Source: JAJRQY01 sp965224435
Lineage (GTDB): Bacteria > Actinomycetota > Acidimicrobiia > Acidimicrobiales > SZUA-35
NCBI GenBank assembly: GCA_965224435.1
Contig: OZ245048.1
Location: forward strand, 1,116,001-1,180,000
Reading direction: 5' to 3'
Length of the DNA: 64,000 bases
The position numbers and the translations under genes are program-made. Of this stretch, positions 8,009 to 16,485 are shown piece after piece. Numbering within the stretch: position 1 is the stretch's first letter; every line of letters begins with the position of its first letter. Under the pieces are notes generated by a model. The model saw nothing but the letters and a program-made list of their open reading frames with translations, was not told the origin of the DNA and did not search any database.

Positions 8009-9160
8009 CTACCAGCCAGAAATTCTTGGCCAGAACTGACCATGGATGTCCGGATCTGGAGAAAGTACGTGATAACCGTTGTGCTGGGATGCCGTGGCGC
8101 AAGCATGATTGGGCATGATCCGCAGACGGCTGCCAATTGGTAGTTCCGGCAAGCCATGCTCACTTGACGGCCGAAGCGAGATTGTGCCGTGTTCCTGGTT
8201 GACTGCCGTCAGCACCAGGTCAGGAATCGGCCTTCCTTTTTCGTCGCAAACGAGGCCGAAACCTTGATCAATTGTCTGTGTCGCCGTACCCCGATCTCGG
8301 GACATCGCCATCCATCCAGCATCGACGAGAATCCAGCCCTTGTCACTCTGATGCCCAATGACTGTGGTCAGGACCGAGAGGGCAATGTCATCGAGTGAGC
8401 AGACACCTATCCCGGCCATGACTAGGTCGAAGAAGGTGTAGACGCCGGCACGGAGCTCGGTCACGCCGCTCAGATCTTGCGCTGCGTGAGCGGTCGGAGT
8501 TGAACCCACACTGACCACCGGGCAAGAATGGCCTGCTTCGCGCAGAGCCCGCGCCGCAGTAACTGTTGCCAATCTTTCGAGTTCGGCAAACTTGGCGTGA
8601 GCTGGTGCGCCGGACACACCGTAGCTCTCGCCCGCGTGGCTCAATACACCGCGTAGTTCTGCTCCGCCAGACGCCAGTATGTCGGCGACCTTGTGCAGCT
8701 CGCGACTGTCTGCTGGCAGACCTCCCCGGTGGCCATCGCTATCAATCTCGATCATGACTGGAATGGACTGCCCTGCCGACATGCATTTGGCTGCCACGGC
8801 CTCGGCCTGAGCAACGGAGTCAAGCAAGATTGAAAGATCACAACCCTCGGAGCGGATGGCCAATACACGGTCGAGCTTCTGAGGAGAGATGCCAACGGCA
8901 TAGGTGATGTCTCGAATACCAGCCTTGGCGAAATGCTCGGCCTCACTGAGAGTCGAGACGGCAGCTTTGGCATCCGGATGTTCGAGCACCCGTTCTGCGA
9001 CCTCGATTGACTTGCCAGTCTTGAGATGTGGACGCAGTTGAACGCCAAGGGCGTTGGCCTTTTGACGTAGCCGCAGCACGTTCTTCTCCAGCCTTGCTTC
9101 GTCCAACAGGAGACACGGTGTTTCGAGCGTTGACATCAGATTTGAAGGCTCGACCGCCAT
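8009..9160 (-). CDS. D-threonine aldolase / D-serine dehydratase-like PLP enzyme (fold type III)
   Basis: 383 residues; the ATG at 9160 follows a strong GAGGAGG ribosome site. The N-terminal half is an alanine-racemase-type barrel with the PLP lysine in RPHLKTGKS (about residue 47). The C-terminal beta domain carries PNHACATA, the H-x-C metal site of the DSD1/D-threonine aldolase group, and a final YHV..GQFWPRISGW. Family members cleave D-3-hydroxy amino acids to glycine and an aldehyde, or dehydrate D-serine or hydroxyaspartate. It is the last gene of a four-gene minus-strand run that also encodes an L-threonine aldolase, so both configurations of a hydroxy-amino acid may be handled. Exact substrate unknown. 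Confidence 0.85.
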   Translation of the reverse strand: MAVEPSNLMSTLETPCLLLDEARLEKNVLRLRQKANALGVQLRPHLKTGKSIEVAERVLEHPDAKAAVSTLSEAEHFAKAGIRDITYAVGISPQKLDRVLAIRSEGCDLSILLDSVAQAEAVAAKCMSAGQSIPVMIEIDSDGHRGGLPADSRELHKVADILASGGAELRGVLSHAGESYGVSGAPAHAKFAELERLATVTAARALREAGHSCPVVSVGSTPTAHAAQDLSGVTELRAGVYTFFDLVMAGIGVCSLDDIALSVLTTVIGHQSDKGWILVDAGWMAMSRDRGTATQTIDQGFGLVCDEKGRPIPDLVLTAVNQEHGTISLRPSSEHGLPELPIGSRLRIMPNHACATASQHNGYHVLSPDPDIHGQFWPRISGW

Positions 9161-9229
9161 GTGGACCTCCTCAGGTGTTGGACCAAGGATTCTAGCCAGA
9201 GTCGATGAATGCAGCGGCTTAGCCAGTAG

Positions 9230-9601
9230 TCACGTTCCGGTTGGTTCCACGGTTGCTGCGGAGGACATGAGGATCGTTGTTTTGTGTGGAGCACGGGTTC
9301 GGTGTCTGGTGCCCCTGGGGATGGTGAAGCCTTGGTGAGCATCTAAAACAACAGGGTCACTGTCTTCGACGTCGATATGGAGCTGACCGTCGAGTACGAA
9401 GAAAAACTCGTCTTCGTCGTCATGTTGGTGCCAATGAAATTCACCCTTGATGATTCCGAGCCTCATGACATTGCCGTCGACCTGGGTGAGTGTCTGATTC
9501 AGCCATTCTTTGGTGTTACTTTGAGCGATCGCGGGTACGTCGATGACGGTGAGGTAGCCGTACTCGTTGTCTAGTGAGATGTTGTATTTGTCTTGGCTCA
9601 T
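9230..9601 (-). CDS. Cupin-domain protein, small
   Basis: 123 residues forming a single cupin barrel. Motif 1 is visible as FHWHQHDDEDEFFFVLDGQL (two His plus Glu as metal ligands) and motif 2 as GFTIPRGTRHRT (last His ligand). Such single cupins include 3-hydroxyanthranilate dioxygenase-like enzymes, isomerases and metal-dependent sensors; nothing in the sequence picks one. It lies 69 bp before the D-threonine-aldolase-like gene and 42 bp after the L-threonine aldolase gene on the same strand, so it is probably part of that amino-acid operon. Confidence 0.8.
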   Translation of the reverse strand: MSQDKYNISLDNEYGYLTVIDVPAIAQSNTKEWLNQTLTQVDGNVMRLGIIKGEFHWHQHDDEDEFFFVLDGQLHIDVEDSDPVVLDAHQGFTIPRGTRHRTRAPHKTTILMSSAATVEPTGT

Positions 9602-9643
9602 ATGCTTGCCTCGCTCAGGTGGAAGTTGGATTGGATCGTCTGG

Positions 9644-10681
9644 CTATTGATGCAGTGCGGTCTCGGCGGCCTTGATGGCGGTGTCGATGTCTGCGTCGCC
9701 GATGTCGAGGTGTGTGACGGCCCGAATTTGGGTCGGAGTGATTGCCAGCGCCGCTACCCCGTGGCGCATCCATTGGCTGACAACATCTTCAGAAGACCGG
9801 CCTCTGACCTGGAAATAGATCATGTTCGTGACAACACTGTCGAGATCAAGTTCGACACCATCAATCTGGTCAAGGCCTTCGGCCAGACGGCGTGCCCGAG
9901 CGTGGTCCTGGACCAGAAGGCCTTTGTGGTGATCCAATGCGTGCAGCGCCCCAGCAGCCATCATGCCACCCTGTCGAATGCCTCCGCCGTACATTTTCTT
10001 GAATCGGCGTGCCTCGCGAATGAGGGGAGTGCTGCCAGCCAGCGCTGACCCCATTGGTGCGCCAAGTCCTTTGGAGAAGCAGACGCTAACGGTGTCGAAA
10101 CCTGCGGCATAATCAGCTTCGCTGATACCGGTGGCGGCGCAGGCATTCCAGAGCCGTGCGCCGTCGAGATGAAGGCCAAGCCCACTCTCCGCTGCTGTTT
10201 CGCAGACATCGTTGAGTTGCTCGAGGGGCCAGATCGAACCGCCAGCACCATTGTGGGTGTTCTCCACGGTAAGAAGAGTCACTGGTTCGAACATCGAGGC
10301 TGGCATCGAACCGGATCGGGCAGGGATGGCGGCAGCGACGGCCGCGCTATCGAACTTGCCATCGGAGCCAGGTAGCTCTCGAACGATGATCCCACCCAAT
10401 GTGTTGGCTGCCCCGTTCTCATGGCGATAGATGTGGGAATCGATGGCGCTCAGCATCGTGTCGCCTGGGCGTGTGAGAACCCGAATCATGATCTGGTTTG
10501 CCATGGTTCCCGATGGGACGAATACGGCGTCTTCTTTGCCAAGCAGTGCAGCGGTCCGCAGTTCCAATTGACGGATGGTGGGATCCTCGTCGTACACGTC
10601 GTCGCCGACCGGAGCCGAGGCGATCGCTTGTCGCATCGAGTCAGTTGGCTGGGTGACGGTGTCTGAGCGCAGGTCAATCAT
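9644..10681 (-). CDS. ltaE: Low-specificity L-threonine aldolase
   Basis: 345 residues, the usual length for LtaE. The hallmark N-terminus MIDLRSDTVTQPT, the GDDVYDEDPT segment, and the PLP-lysine motif VCFSKGLGAPMGS (near residue 202) are all present. These enzymes split L-threonine or L-allo-threonine to glycine and acetaldehyde in the cytoplasm. The gene sits 42 bp after the class V aminotransferase gene and 42 bp before the cupin gene, all on the minus strand. Its pairing with a D-threonine-aldolase-like enzyme suggests use of beta-hydroxy-amino acids as carbon or glycine source. Confidence 0.92.
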   Translation of the reverse strand: MIDLRSDTVTQPTDSMRQAIASAPVGDDVYDEDPTIRQLELRTAALLGKEDAVFVPSGTMANQIMIRVLTRPGDTMLSAIDSHIYRHENGAANTLGGIIVRELPGSDGKFDSAAVAAAIPARSGSMPASMFEPVTLLTVENTHNGAGGSIWPLEQLNDVCETAAESGLGLHLDGARLWNACAATGISEADYAAGFDTVSVCFSKGLGAPMGSALAGSTPLIREARRFKKMYGGGIRQGGMMAAGALHALDHHKGLLVQDHARARRLAEGLDQIDGVELDLDSVVTNMIYFQVRGRSSEDVVSQWMRHGVAALAITPTQIRAVTHLDIGDADIDTAIKAAETALHQ

Positions 10682-10723
10682 GGTGTTTCACTTTCTTCCC
10701 TGCTCATTGGCGAAGGGGAGGCT

Positions 10724-12001
10724 TCACGGGGTTGTAAGTACGGTAGTGATCGCATCGACTAGGAGGTCGATTTCATCGTCGGATGTGTAGTGGACCCAGC
10801 TCAGCCGAACGACCCCGCGATCGGGATCGATTCCGACTCCATCGAGCACGCGGTTTGCGTAGAAGCTTCCGGAGGCGGTGAGTACGCCTCGATCGATCAA
10901 CGCGTCGGCGACTTGATCGGGGTGTTGCTTGCCGGTGTCAAAAGCAATCGTGGGGCAGCGGTGCGGCGCGTCATCCAGTATCGAGCTGGCGCCAAGAACT
11001 CGAACATCCAGATCTGCCAGCGCTCCAAGCACGTGTTCTACTTGTCGCCGCTCATGGTTGCGCCACAAGTCCGCCGTTGATCGGCAAGCGCTCCATAAAT
11101 CATCTGGTTGCCCGCCGTGGTGCTGATGCAGATCCTCGATGTAGTTCAAGACGCCCCCAGCGGCAGCTACCTGCGCGTGATCAGCCCCCGCTGGCGCCAG
11201 TCGATATCCGGGCTCGTTCTTCGTGAAGTAGTGGCCCTGATGCGGCAACTCTTCCATGACGCCGTGTCGTGTCACCATCAGTCCTTGGTGGACCGAAAAG
11301 GTCTTGTACAAGCTGAACAAGTAGATGTCGGCTCCCAACGCCGAAACATCGGGGATCCCGTGTGGAGCGAACGACACGCCGTCAACAATCGTGCGCGCTC
11401 CCGCTTGTTGAGCAAGACTGCAGATCGTGGCCACATCGTTTTCCTGGCCGATGAGGTTTGATGCGTGGGGGAAACACACCAGTTTGGTTCGTGGGCTGAG
11501 TTTCGCTTCGAGCTCATTGATGTCCAGTAGTCCCGTTACCGGATCGGTTCGCCATTCCCGAATTGATGCACCTGCGGAAAGAGCAGAGCGTCTGATACCA
11601 CCAGTGTTGGCTTCATGATCCTGGTTGGTGACAACGACTTCGTCGCCGGCGCCGAGCGTGCTAGCAAACGCGTTGGCCAGGACGTAGCTGTTCATGGATG
11701 TCGATGGGCCGAATGACAGCTCCTCGGGGGCGACGCCCAGCGCTTCGCTCCACCGCTCCAGCGATCGCTGCATTCGGGAGGCGGCGAGCTCGGACTCTTC
11801 GTATCGAGAACCGGGTTGCACCTTGGATTCGAGGTAGAACGCGTGGAGCGCGTCAATGGTGTGTCTGCACGCAAGTGATCCAGCTGCGTTGTCGAAGAAC
11901 GCTCTTGGATGCTGGCGCAGGGCGGGGAATTGCTGGCGCACATATGTCTGGTCAAGATCAGACGCTGCTGCATTGCCGGAGGTGATGCGGGGCTCGTGCA
12001 T
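10724..12001 (-). CDS. Class V aminotransferase / cysteine-desulfurase-like PLP enzyme
   Basis: I start this gene at the ATG at 12001 (MHEPRITSG, 425 residues). A longer in-frame start at 12073 would collide with the start of the divergent LysR gene at 12072 and adds residues unlike the family. The fold-type I core shows FDNAAGSLACRHTIDAL, the GPSTSMNSYVLANA cofactor loop, DGVSFAPHGIPDV (Asp to pyridine N) and the PLP lysine in LFSLYKTFSVHQG. It resembles the cysteine-desulfurase-like family whose members often lack desulfurase function, and no SUF or ISC genes are nearby. It is the promoter-proximal gene of the hydroxy-amino-acid operon and faces the LysR regulator. Confidence 0.78.
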   Translation of the reverse strand: MHEPRITSGNAAASDLDQTYVRQQFPALRQHPRAFFDNAAGSLACRHTIDALHAFYLESKVQPGSRYEESELAASRMQRSLERWSEALGVAPEELSFGPSTSMNSYVLANAFASTLGAGDEVVVTNQDHEANTGGIRRSALSAGASIREWRTDPVTGLLDINELEAKLSPRTKLVCFPHASNLIGQENDVATICSLAQQAGARTIVDGVSFAPHGIPDVSALGADIYLFSLYKTFSVHQGLMVTRHGVMEELPHQGHYFTKNEPGYRLAPAGADHAQVAAAGGVLNYIEDLHQHHGGQPDDLWSACRSTADLWRNHERRQVEHVLGALADLDVRVLGASSILDDAPHRCPTIAFDTGKQHPDQVADALIDRGVLTASGSFYANRVLDGVGIDPDRGVVRLSWVHYTSDDEIDLLVDAITTVLTTP

Positions 12002-12071
12002 GCCGAAATTGTGGCATGCACGAGCCGTAAGGAGAACCAAGAATTCTTTCGTAAGTGTGAAGCTAGGCTTC

Positions 12072-12977
12072 ATGCTCGTGCGGCTGCATCACCTGCGATC
12101 ATTCCTGGTAACTATCCGTCTTGGATCGATGGCCGCTGCTGCCCAAACCCTTGGGTATTCCGCTCCCGCCATCAGTCAGCACATTGCCGCGCTCGAGAGA
12201 GAATATGGAGCCAAGCTTGTGCATCGGCATGCCCGGGGAGTTGTCGCCACCACAGCAGGCGCCGTCTTGTTCGAACGCGGTGAGGCCCTCCTTAATCAAG
12301 CTGACGGAATTGCCAACGAAATCAATGACACCGTCACCCAGCCCAACCGGCTCCGTGTTGGCGCATTCTCCACCGCGGCTCAGCACTTATTGCCCCCAAC
12401 GCTCGTGACTTTTCCTCTCAAACACCCGGGGGTCGATGTGCAGCTCTTGGACCGGGAACCGCCCGACGGGTACGACGATGTTGCTGCTGGTCGCCTTGAT
12501 CTGTTGATAACACATCGCTACCCGGGAACTGCTGAACCCGACAGGCAAGGGCTCACACTTCAACCCATCCTGGAGGATCCAATCGAGCTTCATGCTGGTT
12601 CTTCTGACCCAGCCTTTCACGCTCGATCAATCGTCGAACTCGCTGATGCTCAATGGATCTCTGGCCCGCAAGGAGCACCAAATCGCATTGCTCTCAACGC
12701 TGCCGCCCAAGCTGCCGGGTTTGCACCAAAGGTTCGCTTTGAGACGACGGACTACACGGTCAGCCTGGTGCTGGCCAGCAATGGTCTTGGCCCATGTTTT
12801 GTGGCCAGACTGGTTGCCAATAACGTTCCCCAACAAAACACCCGTGTGCCAGGGTTCGTGCCGCCGATCCCCATGATTCGTAGCATTGGCCTCGTGTACC
12901 GGTCACCCGTACGATCCGAGCCTTTGGCTGACTTGATAGCCGACATCACCGCCACTGCCGCCAACGCCATTCCGTGA
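12072..12977 (+). CDS. LysR-family transcriptional regulator
   Basis: 301 residues from the ATG at 12072. The N-terminal winged helix-turn-helix is typical: MLVRLHHLRSFLVTIRLGSMAAAAQTLGYSAPAISQHIAALEREYG. A periplasmic-binding-like effector domain follows (residues ~90-290). The frame is open further upstream to 11856, but that part is antisense to the aminotransferase gene and has no family resemblance. LysR regulators usually control the gene transcribed away from them, so the aminotransferase/threonine-aldolase operon on the opposite strand is the likely target. The 70-bp shared intergenic region (12002-12071) would hold the operator. Confidence 0.88.
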   Translation: MLVRLHHLRSFLVTIRLGSMAAAAQTLGYSAPAISQHIAALEREYGAKLVHRHARGVVATTAGAVLFERGEALLNQADGIANEINDTVTQPNRLRVGAFSTAAQHLLPPTLVTFPLKHPGVDVQLLDREPPDGYDDVAAGRLDLLITHRYPGTAEPDRQGLTLQPILEDPIELHAGSSDPAFHARSIVELADAQWISGPQGAPNRIALNAAAQAAGFAPKVRFETTDYTVSLVLASNGLGPCFVARLVANNVPQQNTRVPGFVPPIPMIRSIGLVYRSPVRSEPLADLIADITATAANAIP

Positions 12978-13084
12978 ACGGATGCTGGCCTTGCTCGCCA
13001 AGCAGCCGTAGTCGGCCGTATGATCCGCTGGCAGCGAAAGACGCCTCGGAATGAAAGAGCCATTGCAGTGAAAGACGCATCGCA

Positions 13085-13888
13085 GTGAAGTACGCCCTGA
13101 CCCTTCCTCCATTTGGAGAGCTTTCTGACCCCGCGACAATGGTCGAGGTTGCGCTTGTTGCCGAGTCGGCTGGATGGGACGGCGTTTTCCTGTGGGATCA
13201 CATTCTGCGTCCGCCTGGACAACCCCCCGAAGTTGCCGATCCTTGGATCATGCTTGCCGCGATTGCCATGGCCACAACGACGCTACGCCTCGGGCCAATG
13301 GTGACCCCAATAACACGCCGTCGTCCAATCAAACTGGCTCGCGAGGCCGTAACTCTTGACCACCTATCGGCTGGACGGGTAACGCTTGGCTTGGGTCTGG
13401 GAGTTGACACTTCGGGTGAGTTGAGTCGATTCGGAGAGGTTCTGGACGCCAAGCTTCGGGGCCAGCGCCTGGACGAGGGAATCGAACTTCTGTGCTCGTT
13501 TTGGAGCGGGGAGACCGTCCATTTCGCCGGTGAACACTTCATTGCTGATGGTGTAGATGTATTGCCACGGCCGGTCCAGCGTCCAAGAATTCCACTCTGG
13601 CTGGCAGCTCGAGCGACTGCCCGCAAACCTGTTCGGCGGGCGGCTCGCTACGACGGTCTCTACCCAATTGAGGTAGACGCGAAGGGTCTGCGCGAAATGC
13701 TCGAGGCGGTGCGTGAGGAACGGGGTGGGCTCGAGGACTTTGATGTTGCCACCAGTCCATCCAATGCGCAGGAGTTCGAAGACTTTGCTGAAGCTGGCAT
13801 GACCTGGGCGCTAAAGGGTGCTGCTCCCGGCACACCCTTGGATGAGGTCTTCGCTATGGCCTCAACGCATCCATCGGCCACATTCTGA
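13085..13888 (+). CDS. Luciferase-like (LLM-class) flavin/F420-dependent monooxygenase
   Basis: 267 residues starting at a GTG (13085). The TIM-barrel pattern of the bacterial-luciferase family is clear: MKYALTLPPFGELSDP, AESAGWDGVFLWDHIL, LRLGPMVTPITRRRPIKLAREAVTLDHLSAGR and VTLGLGLG. In actinobacteria many members use F420 rather than FMN; the cofactor cannot be decided from sequence alone. The start region is made of degenerate ~17-bp repeats (GCAGTGAAAGACGC-like, about 13033-13095), with the GTG inside one of them. The gene stands alone, 107 bp after the LysR gene. Confidence 0.8.
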   Translation: MKYALTLPPFGELSDPATMVEVALVAESAGWDGVFLWDHILRPPGQPPEVADPWIMLAAIAMATTTLRLGPMVTPITRRRPIKLAREAVTLDHLSAGRVTLGLGLGVDTSGELSRFGEVLDAKLRGQRLDEGIELLCSFWSGETVHFAGEHFIADGVDVLPRPVQRPRIPLWLAARATARKPVRRAARYDGLYPIEVDAKGLREMLEAVREERGGLEDFDVATSPSNAQEFEDFAEAGMTWALKGAAPGTPLDEVFAMASTHPSATF

Positions 13889-13992
13889 AACGGATCTGGG
13901 TGAGTCAATAGTTCGAACGGCCCAGTCATGTGCTCTCTGGTGCTCTGATGTGCTCATGAACCAGACCCTGGCCGAGGCCTACCATTGACGGG

Positions 13993-16404
13993 ATGCGTCG
14001 AATGAAGCCATCCCTTTCTGTAATTGTCTTGCTGCTTTCAATGGTCGCCATGCCTGCCCTGGTTCTTCCCAGTCCTGTTTCCGCTGAACTAAGCGACGAC
14101 ACGGGTTCCTACGGGGTCGCTAACCCTGACTTGTCATTTGGGATCAAGCCCGATGCCAGCGTTGCCTCCATGATCTCGATCGGCAATTTGGTCTTCGTGG
14201 GCGGTAAGTTCACTGAGGTCACGAGGAATCGGACCGTCATTTCAAACCGCTCGTACCTGGCAGCGTTTGACGCCACCACCGGCGCATACGTTCCGAGCTT
14301 CAGCGCCATTGTCGATGGTCCGGTCAACGCCATGGCGGAGTACCAAGGCAAGTTGCTGATTGGCGGCAAGTTCGGGACAGTAAACGGTCAGAACGTCAAG
14401 GCTATTGCCCTGCTTGATCCGGTCACGGGCGAGACCGAAGCGCTACCATTTCGTCTAAACGGTGGTGCGCCCGCCGGGGTGCGAGGGTTCGATCAGGACG
14501 GCGGGTTCCTGTACGTAACTGGAGTCTTCAATCGCGCCGTTGGAAACAATGGCAGCCACACCGTAAAGAATGCAGCTCGCTTTGTGATCGCTACTGGCGA
14601 AGTGGACACGAACTGGGCTCCCGCCCTGACCGGCTCCGGTTGGAGCATTGCTGCTGACCCCGCTAACTCCAGGGTGTACGTTGCGGCGTTCCAAGGGCAA
14701 GGCCTGATCTCTCTGGATGCGGCGACCGGAGCCATCGTTGGTAATGGCTGGGTAGGCGGCGGTATGACACGCCCCTATGACCTGGTTGTTCATCGAGGCA
14801 AGATTTGGATCGTCGGAAATGAGCACGCCCTGTTTGTCTTGGACGCTGCATCGCTGACAGTCGAGCGCTACCACTATTCCGGCCAAGCTGGTCAGGCGAA
14901 TCCTTGGAACGGTGGTGAATACCAGGCCCTGTTCGTTGATGGAGACCGGGTGTATGCGTCATGCCACTGCAACTACGAGACTCGACTGGTCGGTGAGAAC
15001 ATACGTCGACCCATCTCCTTCCTCGTGGCCTTTGATGCCAACACAGGGCTCCACATTCCATCCTTTGATCCTCACTTGCTTGGAGATTCAGGACCATGGG
15101 CGATAACCAAGGGGCCAGATGGCTGCATCTGGACTGGCGGCGATCTTCGCAAGTCAGGTGCCACCAAGGTTGATGGCATCGCCCGGCTCTGTGACATCAC
15201 CAACCTCGACGGCCAGAATCTGGTCAACCTAGCTCCGGCCGCAACGTTCAGTTCGGGGCCCGGCTACTACCAACTGGATCTGGGGAGCACCCGCGCCATA
15301 GCCGACATTGAGGTGCACGCCTCGATTGGTGACAACTTCATTCTTGTGTCCGAGCGGCCGTTTCGGAACGACAAGAGCCCGGCTCAACTAGCGGGCATGT
15401 CGGGATACCACGGGACGAGAGTCATCCGCAGCGACAATGTCAACCGGCGCTGGTTCAGCACCCATGCTCGATACGTTCGCGTCTATACGAGTTCGTCAGT
15501 AAATAAGAGTCAGATCTTTGTCAACGGGAGTGCTCAAGGGCCCGTGGTTGACACCGAGCGTCCGTCGAAGCCCACGTCGATGGTTTTGGTGGCCGGGCTT
15601 GACCGGGTGGATCTGGCGTGGACTGCGTCGACGGATAATGTCGGAGTTACTGGGTACAACGTGTATCGCTCAGAGTCTGCGGGTGGAGCGTTTGCACTGG
15701 TCGGAACCTCGTCATCAACCTCGTATGCGGACACTAATTTGGTGGATGGTTCCTATTGGTATTATCTGCGGGCGGTGGACGGTGCCGGGAACGTGAGTTG
15801 GCGCAACGGCACGCGGTCGGCGACCGTAGGTGGAGCTGCTGACACCGAGCGTCCGTCGAAGCCCACGTCGATGGTTTTGGTGGCCGGGCTTGACCGGGTG
15901 GATCTGGCGTGGACTGCGTCGACGGATAATGTCGGAGTTACTGGGTACAACGTGTATCGCTCAGAGTCTGCGGGTGGAGCGTTTGCACTGGTCGGAACCT
16001 CGTCATCAACCTCGTATGCGGACACTAATTTGGTGGATGGTTCCTATTGGTATTATCTGCGGGCGGTGGACGGTGCCGGGAACGTGAGTTGGCGCAACGG
16101 CACGCGGTCGGCGACCGTAGGTGGGGCTGTTGACACCGAACGTCCAACCACACCTCGTGGACTGCGACTGGCCAGTGTCGACGCAACTTCGGTCTCGCTG
16201 GGATGGACGGCTTCAACAGACAATGTTGGAGTACTCGAATACCAGATCTTCGATGGTGGAGTGCTCGTCAGGACTTCCACAAACCCGTCGCTCATTATCT
16301 CGGGTCTGAACAGCGGCTCAACCCATTCCTATTGGGTCAAGGCAATTGACGTTGCTGGCAACACGAGCTGGCGCAGCAACCAGTTGTCCGTGACATTGCC
16401 GTAA
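13993..16404 (+). CDS. Secreted beta-propeller protein with C-terminal fibronectin type III repeats
   Basis: 803 residues. A signal peptide (MRRMKPSLSVIVLLLSMVA...VSA) is followed by ~380 residues with recurring LVFVGGKFTEV-, LLIGGKFGTV- and FLYVTGVFNRAV-like blades, the delta-60/DUF5122 beta-propeller pattern. A further domain at ~420-510 (YYQLDLGSTRAIADIEVH..YVRVYTSS) resembles an F5/8-type discoidin module. Three FN3 modules end the protein; the first two are almost identical (see repeat entry) and all share STDNVGV. This is a surface or secreted adhesion or binding protein; no catalytic residues are evident. An ATG at 14002 is an equally possible start. Confidence 0.75.
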   Translation: MRRMKPSLSVIVLLLSMVAMPALVLPSPVSAELSDDTGSYGVANPDLSFGIKPDASVASMISIGNLVFVGGKFTEVTRNRTVISNRSYLAAFDATTGAYVPSFSAIVDGPVNAMAEYQGKLLIGGKFGTVNGQNVKAIALLDPVTGETEALPFRLNGGAPAGVRGFDQDGGFLYVTGVFNRAVGNNGSHTVKNAARFVIATGEVDTNWAPALTGSGWSIAADPANSRVYVAAFQGQGLISLDAATGAIVGNGWVGGGMTRPYDLVVHRGKIWIVGNEHALFVLDAASLTVERYHYSGQAGQANPWNGGEYQALFVDGDRVYASCHCNYETRLVGENIRRPISFLVAFDANTGLHIPSFDPHLLGDSGPWAITKGPDGCIWTGGDLRKSGATKVDGIARLCDITNLDGQNLVNLAPAATFSSGPGYYQLDLGSTRAIADIEVHASIGDNFILVSERPFRNDKSPAQLAGMSGYHGTRVIRSDNVNRRWFSTHARYVRVYTSSSVNKSQIFVNGSAQGPVVDTERPSKPTSMVLVAGLDRVDLAWTASTDNVGVTGYNVYRSESAGGAFALVGTSSSTSYADTNLVDGSYWYYLRAVDGAGNVSWRNGTRSATVGGAADTERPSKPTSMVLVAGLDRVDLAWTASTDNVGVTGYNVYRSESAGGAFALVGTSSSTSYADTNLVDGSYWYYLRAVDGAGNVSWRNGTRSATVGGAVDTERPTTPRGLRLASVDATSVSLGWTASTDNVGVLEYQIFDGGVLVRTSTNPSLIISGLNSGSTHSYWVKAIDVAGNTSWRSNQLSVTLP
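15550..16131 (+). repeat. Tandem duplication of a 291-bp FN3 module
   Basis: Unit 1 (15550-15840) and unit 2 (15841-16131) are exactly 291 bp (97 codons) and match base for base until the last few positions, where GTGGAGCTGCT becomes GTGGGGCTGTT. Identity at silent sites shows a recent duplication or homogenisation. The third FN3 module (16132-16404) is diverged, so the duplication happened after the module family arose. Confidence 0.95.
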
Positions 16405-16485
16405 CCGGTAGACATCGACATTGACGACTTGTGGAAGCCGGCAAGTTGCTAGCGGCTCAATACTCAACGCGAGGACCAAGTCTTG

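Noticed and set aside
13020..13100. GCAGTGAAAGACGC-type degenerate repeats as an operator array.
   Set aside because: They are imperfect, run into the coding start of the luciferase-like gene and show no symmetry; too weak to call.
15550..16131. The 291-bp duplication as a mobile element.
   Set aside because: It is in frame, matches one FN3 domain exactly and has no transposase, terminal repeats or target duplication.
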